This document shows positions 60,379 through 64,000 of a stretch of 64,000 nucleotides of DNA, in pieces. The notes under the pieces are model-generated. The model saw only the letters and a list, made by a program, of their open reading frames with translations. It searched no databases and was not told the DNA's origin. The stretch lies in NCBI RefSeq assembly GCF_016654015.1, contig NZ_JAEPWM010000001.1:186001-250000 (forward strand), read 5' to 3'. Made by a program: the position numbers and the translations under genes. Each line of letters starts with the position of its first letter. Position 1 is the first letter of the stretch. This stretch comes from Ramlibacter ginsenosidimutans (GTDB lineage: Bacteria > Pseudomonadota > Gammaproteobacteria > Burkholderiales > Burkholderiaceae_C).

Positions 60379-61935
60379 ATGTCCGAGTTCACGCACGTCG
60401 CCGAGGTCCTTGCCCACTGGGAAGCACGGCGCCCCGACGCCCTCGCCCTGCGTTATGCCGGCGTCGACCGGAGCTGGGCGCAACTCGCGCAACGCGTGCG
60501 CCGCAACGCCGCGGCCCAGCGCGCGGCAGGCCTGCAGCCGGGAGACCGCATCGCGGTGCTGGACCTGAACCACCCTTCCTGCCTCGAGCTGACCCTCGCC
60601 TGCGCCCAGGCGGGCACCGCCAACGCCGTGGTCAACTTCCGGCTCGCGCCCGCCGAGATCGCCTACGTGATCAACGACGCGAAGGTGCGGGTCCTGTTCG
60701 TCGGGCCCGAATTCGCGGCAGCCGTCGAAGCGCTGCGCCCCACCCTTCCCACGCTCGAGCGGGTGATCCGTGTCGGCGGCCCCGACGACGAGTACGAAGG
60801 CTGGCTGGCCGCAAGCGAACCCGACCCGGCGATCTACCCCGCAGCACCGGACCATTGCTTCCTGCAGCTGTACACGTCGGGGACCACGGGCTTTCCGAAG
60901 GGCGCGATGCTCACGCACCGCGGCATGCTCGCGCATTCGCGCAACCTGGCCGCCACGCAGGACTACGGACCGGATTCGCGGGTGCAGGTCGCCATGCCCT
61001 TGTTCCACGTCGGCGGCACGAGCACGGCACTGGTGGCGCTGACCTCGGGCGCGAGTGTCTTCCTGATGCGCACACCGGACCCGGCGGCCGCGCTGGCGAT
61101 GCTGGAGTCCGAGCGCATCACGCACACCTTCTACGTGCCGGCGCTGATGGCGGTCATGAACGACGTGCCCGGTGCCGGAGCACGCGACTATTCGAGCCTG
61201 CAGGCGCTTTGCTACGGCGCGTCGCCCATGCCCATGCCGGTGCTGCGCAGGGCGCTGGCGATGTTTCCCGGCGTGCTGTACCAGGTGTACGGAATGACGG
61301 AGCAGTCCGGCGCCGTGAGCCTGCTGCCGCCCGCGGACCACGCCGATCCGGCGGTCGCCCATCGCCTGCTGTCCGCCGGCAAGCCGATCACCGGCGTCGA
61401 GATCGAGATCCGCGCTCCCGCGACGGGCGAGCGCGTGCCGACCGGCCAGCCGGGCGAGCTCTGGGTGCGCAGCGAGCAACGCATGGGCGGCTACTGGGGC
61501 AAGCCGGAAGCGACCGCGGCGGCCTTCACGCCGGACGGCTGGCTGCGCTCCGGTGACGGCGGGCACATGGACGCCGACGGCTACATCTACATCACGGACC
61601 GCATCAAGGACCTGATCATCAGCGGCGGCGAGAACATCTACCCCGCCGAGATCGAGCGTGTGCTGGCCGAGCACCCCGCCATCCTGGACGTCGCCGTCAT
61701 CGGGGTGCCGGACGAGCGTTGGGGCGAAGTGCCCAAGGCGGTCGTGGTCGCGCGACCGGGCGCAAGCATCGACGCACACGAGGTGGTGGCGTGGTGCCGC
61801 GAGCGCATCGCCGCGTTCAAGTGCCCCAAGACCATCGACGTGGTCGCAGCACTCCCGCGCAATCCCACGGGCAAGATCCTGAAGAAGGACTTGCGCAAGC
61901 CCTACTGGGAAGGGCGCGAGCGGCAGGTCGTGTAA
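60379..61935 (+). CDS. Acyl-CoA synthetase (long-chain fatty-acid-CoA ligase-like)
   Basis: This 518-residue AMP-forming synthetase has the P-loop LYTSGTTGFPKGAMLTHRG, YQVYGMTEQSGAVSL, RSGDGGHMDADGYIYITDRI, KDLIISGGENIYPAEIE and the C-terminal lysine region LPRNPTGKILKKDLR. It activates an unknown carboxylic acid. The ATG has TGAGGAG upstream. It is followed by the M20 amidohydrolase after 69 bp. It is not part of the LysR-linked operon but may act in related acid metabolism. Confidence 0.93.
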   Translation: MSEFTHVAEVLAHWEARRPDALALRYAGVDRSWAQLAQRVRRNAAAQRAAGLQPGDRIAVLDLNHPSCLELTLACAQAGTANAVVNFRLAPAEIAYVINDAKVRVLFVGPEFAAAVEALRPTLPTLERVIRVGGPDDEYEGWLAASEPDPAIYPAAPDHCFLQLYTSGTTGFPKGAMLTHRGMLAHSRNLAATQDYGPDSRVQVAMPLFHVGGTSTALVALTSGASVFLMRTPDPAAALAMLESERITHTFYVPALMAVMNDVPGAGARDYSSLQALCYGASPMPMPVLRRALAMFPGVLYQVYGMTEQSGAVSLLPPADHADPAVAHRLLSAGKPITGVEIEIRAPATGERVPTGQPGELWVRSEQRMGGYWGKPEATAAAFTPDGWLRSGDGGHMDADGYIYITDRIKDLIISGGENIYPAEIERVLAEHPAILDVAVIGVPDERWGEVPKAVVVARPGASIDAHEVVAWCRERIAAFKCPKTIDVVAALPRNPTGKILKKDLRKPYWEGRERQVV

Positions 61936-62004
61936 GCGGAAGCTCGCACAGCCCGGTGCTGCTCGCCGGAGCAGGCATGATGGCGGCAAAGGACGTGCCG
62001 CCGA

Positions 62005-63204
62005 ATGACCGTATCCAGCGCCATCCCCGCCTACACCCGCATCGACCAGCTGCTGCCCTACGGACAGGAGCTGGTGGCCATCCGGCGCCACCTGCACCAG
62101 CACCCCGAGCTCGCCTTCGCGGAACACGGCACCTCGGACTTCGTGGCAGGCAAGCTCCAGGAGTGGGGCTACGAAGTCACCCGCGGCATCGCCGGCACCG
62201 GCCTGGTGGGCAGCTTGCGCGTGGGACAGGGAGCGCGTCGCCTGGGGCTGCGTGCCGACATGGACGCATTGCCCATCCAGGAAGCCACCGGCGCAGCGCA
62301 CGCCAGCCAGGCACCCGGCCGCATGCACGCCTGCGGGCACGACGGGCACATGACGATGCTGCTGGGTGCCGCCAAGTACCTGGCGCGGCACCGCAGCTTC
62401 TCCGGAACGCTGCACCTGGTCTTCCAGCCGGCGGAGGAGCGCGGCTTCGACAGCGGCGGCAAGGCGATGGTGGAGGCGGGCCTGTTCGAGCGCTTTCCGT
62501 GCGATGTGATCTACGCGATGCACAACCATCCTGGCCTGCCGCAGGGGCGGTTCGCGATGCGCAGCGGCCCCTTCACCGCAGCGGGTGACCGCGTCTTCGT
62601 GAAGATCGTCGGCGTCGGCGGCCATGCGGCACGCCCGCACCTGGCGAAGGATCCATTGGTGGCCGCGGCCGCCATCGTCACCGGCCTGCAGACCGTGGTG
62701 GCGCGCAACGTGGACCCGGCCGAGTCGGCCGTCGTCACGGTCGGTCGCCTGCGCTCAGGCGATGCGCTGAACGTGATCCCGGGCGAGGCCGACATCGGCA
62801 TCAGCGTCCGCTCGTACTCGCCGCAGGTGCGCGCGCTGCTGAAGGAGCGCATCACCGCGCTGATCTCCGGCATCGCCGAGGCCCACGGCACGCAGGCGCA
62901 GATCGATTACATCGAGGGCTATCCCGTGGTGGTCAACGCGCCGGAAGCCGTTGCGCTCGCGGCCGAAGTGGCGAGGGACCTCGTCGGGCCCGACGCGGTG
63001 GACGTGAACTTCCCGCCCTCGATGGGCAGTGAAGACTTCGCCTACATGCTGCAACGCTGTCCTGGCGCGCTCGTGCGCATCGGCAACGGGCCGTCCGAGG
63101 GCGGACGCGGCCTGCACAACGCGCACTACGACTTCGACGATCGCAACCTGCCCTACGGTGCGGCGTTCTGGAGCCAGCTGGCGGAGCGGTTCCTGCGCGA
63201 ATAG
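62005..63204 (+). CDS. M20 family metallo-amidohydrolase (hippurate hydrolase/aminoacylase type)
   Basis: The 399-residue enzyme hydrolyses an N-acyl amino acid or similar amide. Metal-site motifs are MHACGHDGHMTMLLGAAKYL, FQPAEERGFDSGGKAM (Glu-Glu pair), AMHNHPGLPQG, and SMGSEDFAYMLQRCPGALVR near the C-terminus. The family includes HipO, aminoacylases and IAA-amino acid hydrolases; the specific substrate is not determinable. It is convergent with the GH15 gene, nine bases apart. Confidence 0.93.
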   Translation: MTVSSAIPAYTRIDQLLPYGQELVAIRRHLHQHPELAFAEHGTSDFVAGKLQEWGYEVTRGIAGTGLVGSLRVGQGARRLGLRADMDALPIQEATGAAHASQAPGRMHACGHDGHMTMLLGAAKYLARHRSFSGTLHLVFQPAEERGFDSGGKAMVEAGLFERFPCDVIYAMHNHPGLPQGRFAMRSGPFTAAGDRVFVKIVGVGGHAARPHLAKDPLVAAAAIVTGLQTVVARNVDPAESAVVTVGRLRSGDALNVIPGEADIGISVRSYSPQVRALLKERITALISGIAEAHGTQAQIDYIEGYPVVVNAPEAVALAAEVARDLVGPDAVDVNFPPSMGSEDFAYMLQRCPGALVRIGNGPSEGGRGLHNAHYDFDDRNLPYGAAFWSQLAERFLRE

Positions 63205-63213
63205 CCCGCGGCT

Positions 63214-64000
63214 TCAGAAGACGTCGATGCGGTGGTCCTCGCCTTCCCAGCTGCCGCTGTCCAACCAGAAGCAGGTGAAGTCGATCCGCATTCCGGCCGC
63301 CAGGCTGCTCGCCGGCAGCGCCAGCACGTGCTGGCCGAGTCCGTTTTCGGCGGTGTCGCTGTCGGTCACTCCCTGCCAGCCGTTCATGCCGTAGTGCACC
63401 CGCGCTGCGCGCGGCAGGCAAAGCCACAGCGCCTGTCCGGCGCGCATCTGCGAGATCGGAGCGCGCGGGGACCACAGCGCTTCGGCAGGCGCGGGGCGGC
63501 GCCCGCCATAACGCCGCCACAGGGCCTCGGGACGATCGAACGGACGCCCCAGGCCGCGGCTCGCGGCGAGTTTGACGAATTCCGCATGGGCCCACACGAG
63601 CGGCATCGCCGAACCGGTGGGCTTGCCCAGCGCCAGCCAGGGACGCGGTGAGGTCGGCTCGTCCCAGACCTGCTCGGGAATGAGCCCGCAGCGCCCGACC
63701 ATCGAAGCCATGGCCTGCAGGTAAGGCAGTGGATCGTGTCCCGCAGCGAGCTCGTAGTGCCCCCGCTCACCGCTCAGGAGCGGCCAGGCGCGCCCGCGGC
63801 CGGCGCCGTCGAAGGGGCTGCCGTCGTCGTGTTCGCCATAACCGTCGCCGACGTAGCGATGCCATGCCGGACCGGCCGGCGTCTCCACCCGCAGCAGCGC
63901 GTCGGCCACCTTGAGCGTGTCGACCACCAGCGGATCGCCTGGGTCGCGCAAGCCCATGCGCACCAGGTGGAGGAAGTCGGTCGCCACCTGGTCCTCGGCC
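63214..64000 (-). CDS. GH15 glucoamylase-type glycoside hydrolase, C-terminal part (cut by window edge)
   Basis: The frame is open to the right edge, so only the C-terminal 260 or so residues are visible. GRAWPLLSGERGHYELAAG, GLIPEQVWDEP (with the catalytic-region glutamate) and GSAMPLVWAHAEFVKLAASR match the (alpha/alpha)6 barrel of bacterial glucan 1,4-alpha-glucosidases. A small beta-domain with QALWLCLPRAARVHYGMNGW follows. It probably releases glucose from alpha-glucans; cellular location cannot be told without the N-terminus. Confidence 0.9.
   Translation of the reverse strand, partial: AEDQVATDFLHLVRMGLRDPGDPLVVDTLKVADALLRVETPAGPAWHRYVGDGYGEHDDGSPFDGAGRGRAWPLLSGERGHYELAAGHDPLPYLQAMASMVGRCGLIPEQVWDEPTSPRPWLALGKPTGSAMPLVWAHAEFVKLAASRGLGRPFDRPEALWRRYGGRRPAPAEALWSPRAPISQMRAGQALWLCLPRAARVHYGMNGWQGVTDSDTAENGLGQHVLALPASSLAAGMRIDFTCFWLDSGSWEGEDHRIDVF

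Noticed and set aside
59734-62640. 968-codon minus-strand open frame
   Set aside because: It runs antisense to an acyl-CoA synthetase and an amidohydrolase with clear motifs; composition is typical of antisense translation.

Overview
The window is high-GC, densely packed chromosomal DNA from a betaproteobacterium. It is most likely from the order Burkholderiales, family Comamonadaceae (Ramlibacter/Variovorax-like). That placement rests on gene order and on typical families: short-form HisG, an mla operon running into ibaG-murA-his, pilMNOPQ-aroK-aroB-dgt-gltBD, System II cytochrome c assembly (ResB/CcsB), two LpxL-type acyltransferases ahead of metK, and a Bug/TctC binding protein. Genus is an inference. 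No tRNA, rRNA, CRISPR array or prophage was seen.

Layout. From 1 to 16,960 nearly everything is on the minus strand: hisD (cut by the left edge), hisG, murA, ibaG, an ABC-2 transporter pair, the phospholipid-trafficking genes mlaB-C-A-D-E-F, then gltD-gltB. A palindromic repeat has inserted between the ABC-2 ATPase and permease and forms a 50-codon ORF coupled at both ends. A RAYT-type transposon (15304-16089) lies between gltB and a methyltransferase gene and supplies the last codons and stop of the latter. From 16,067 to 26,679 (minus) come the methyltransferase, a DUF1415 protein, an MFS transporter, dGTPase, aroB, aroK and the type IV pilus assembly genes pilQ-P-O-N-M. mrcA (PBP1a) diverges from pilM. 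Next are cyaY, lptM-lysA, msrP-msrQ, ccsB-resB, a cytochrome c4, engB, an alpha/beta hydrolase, two acyltransferases and metK. These are housekeeping genes of envelope synthesis, redox repair, cytochrome assembly and translation.

From about 42,000 the content is more accessory. It holds tandem copies of the palindromic repeat, a two-gene operon of unknown function, a glycine-zipper/DUF2383 stress-type protein, ligD, and a degenerate histidine-kinase-like protein. A catabolic gene cluster (48347-56207) follows under a divergent LysR regulator: enoyl-CoA hydratase, acyl-CoA synthetase, D-2-hydroxyacid dehydrogenase, mandelate racemase/enolase-superfamily protein, Bug solute-binding protein, FMN-dependent hydroxyacid dehydrogenase and a YhdH-type reductase. 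It looks like a 2-hydroxy-acid uptake and degradation pathway whose substrate cannot be read from sequence. A frameshifted remnant of a PcaB/adenylosuccinate-lyase-type gene lies beside the regulator. The right end has a DUF4382 lipoprotein, a HiPIP, an unknown small protein, a second acyl-CoA synthetase, an M20 amidohydrolase and the end of a GH15 glucoamylase-type gene.

Most core genes are ordinary. The best candidates for something undescribed are the LysR-linked hydroxy-acid operon (including a full-length FMN dehydrogenase with no ATG/GTG/TTG start), the repeat-derived small ORF inside an ABC operon, and the unknown secreted-protein operon at 42295-43622.
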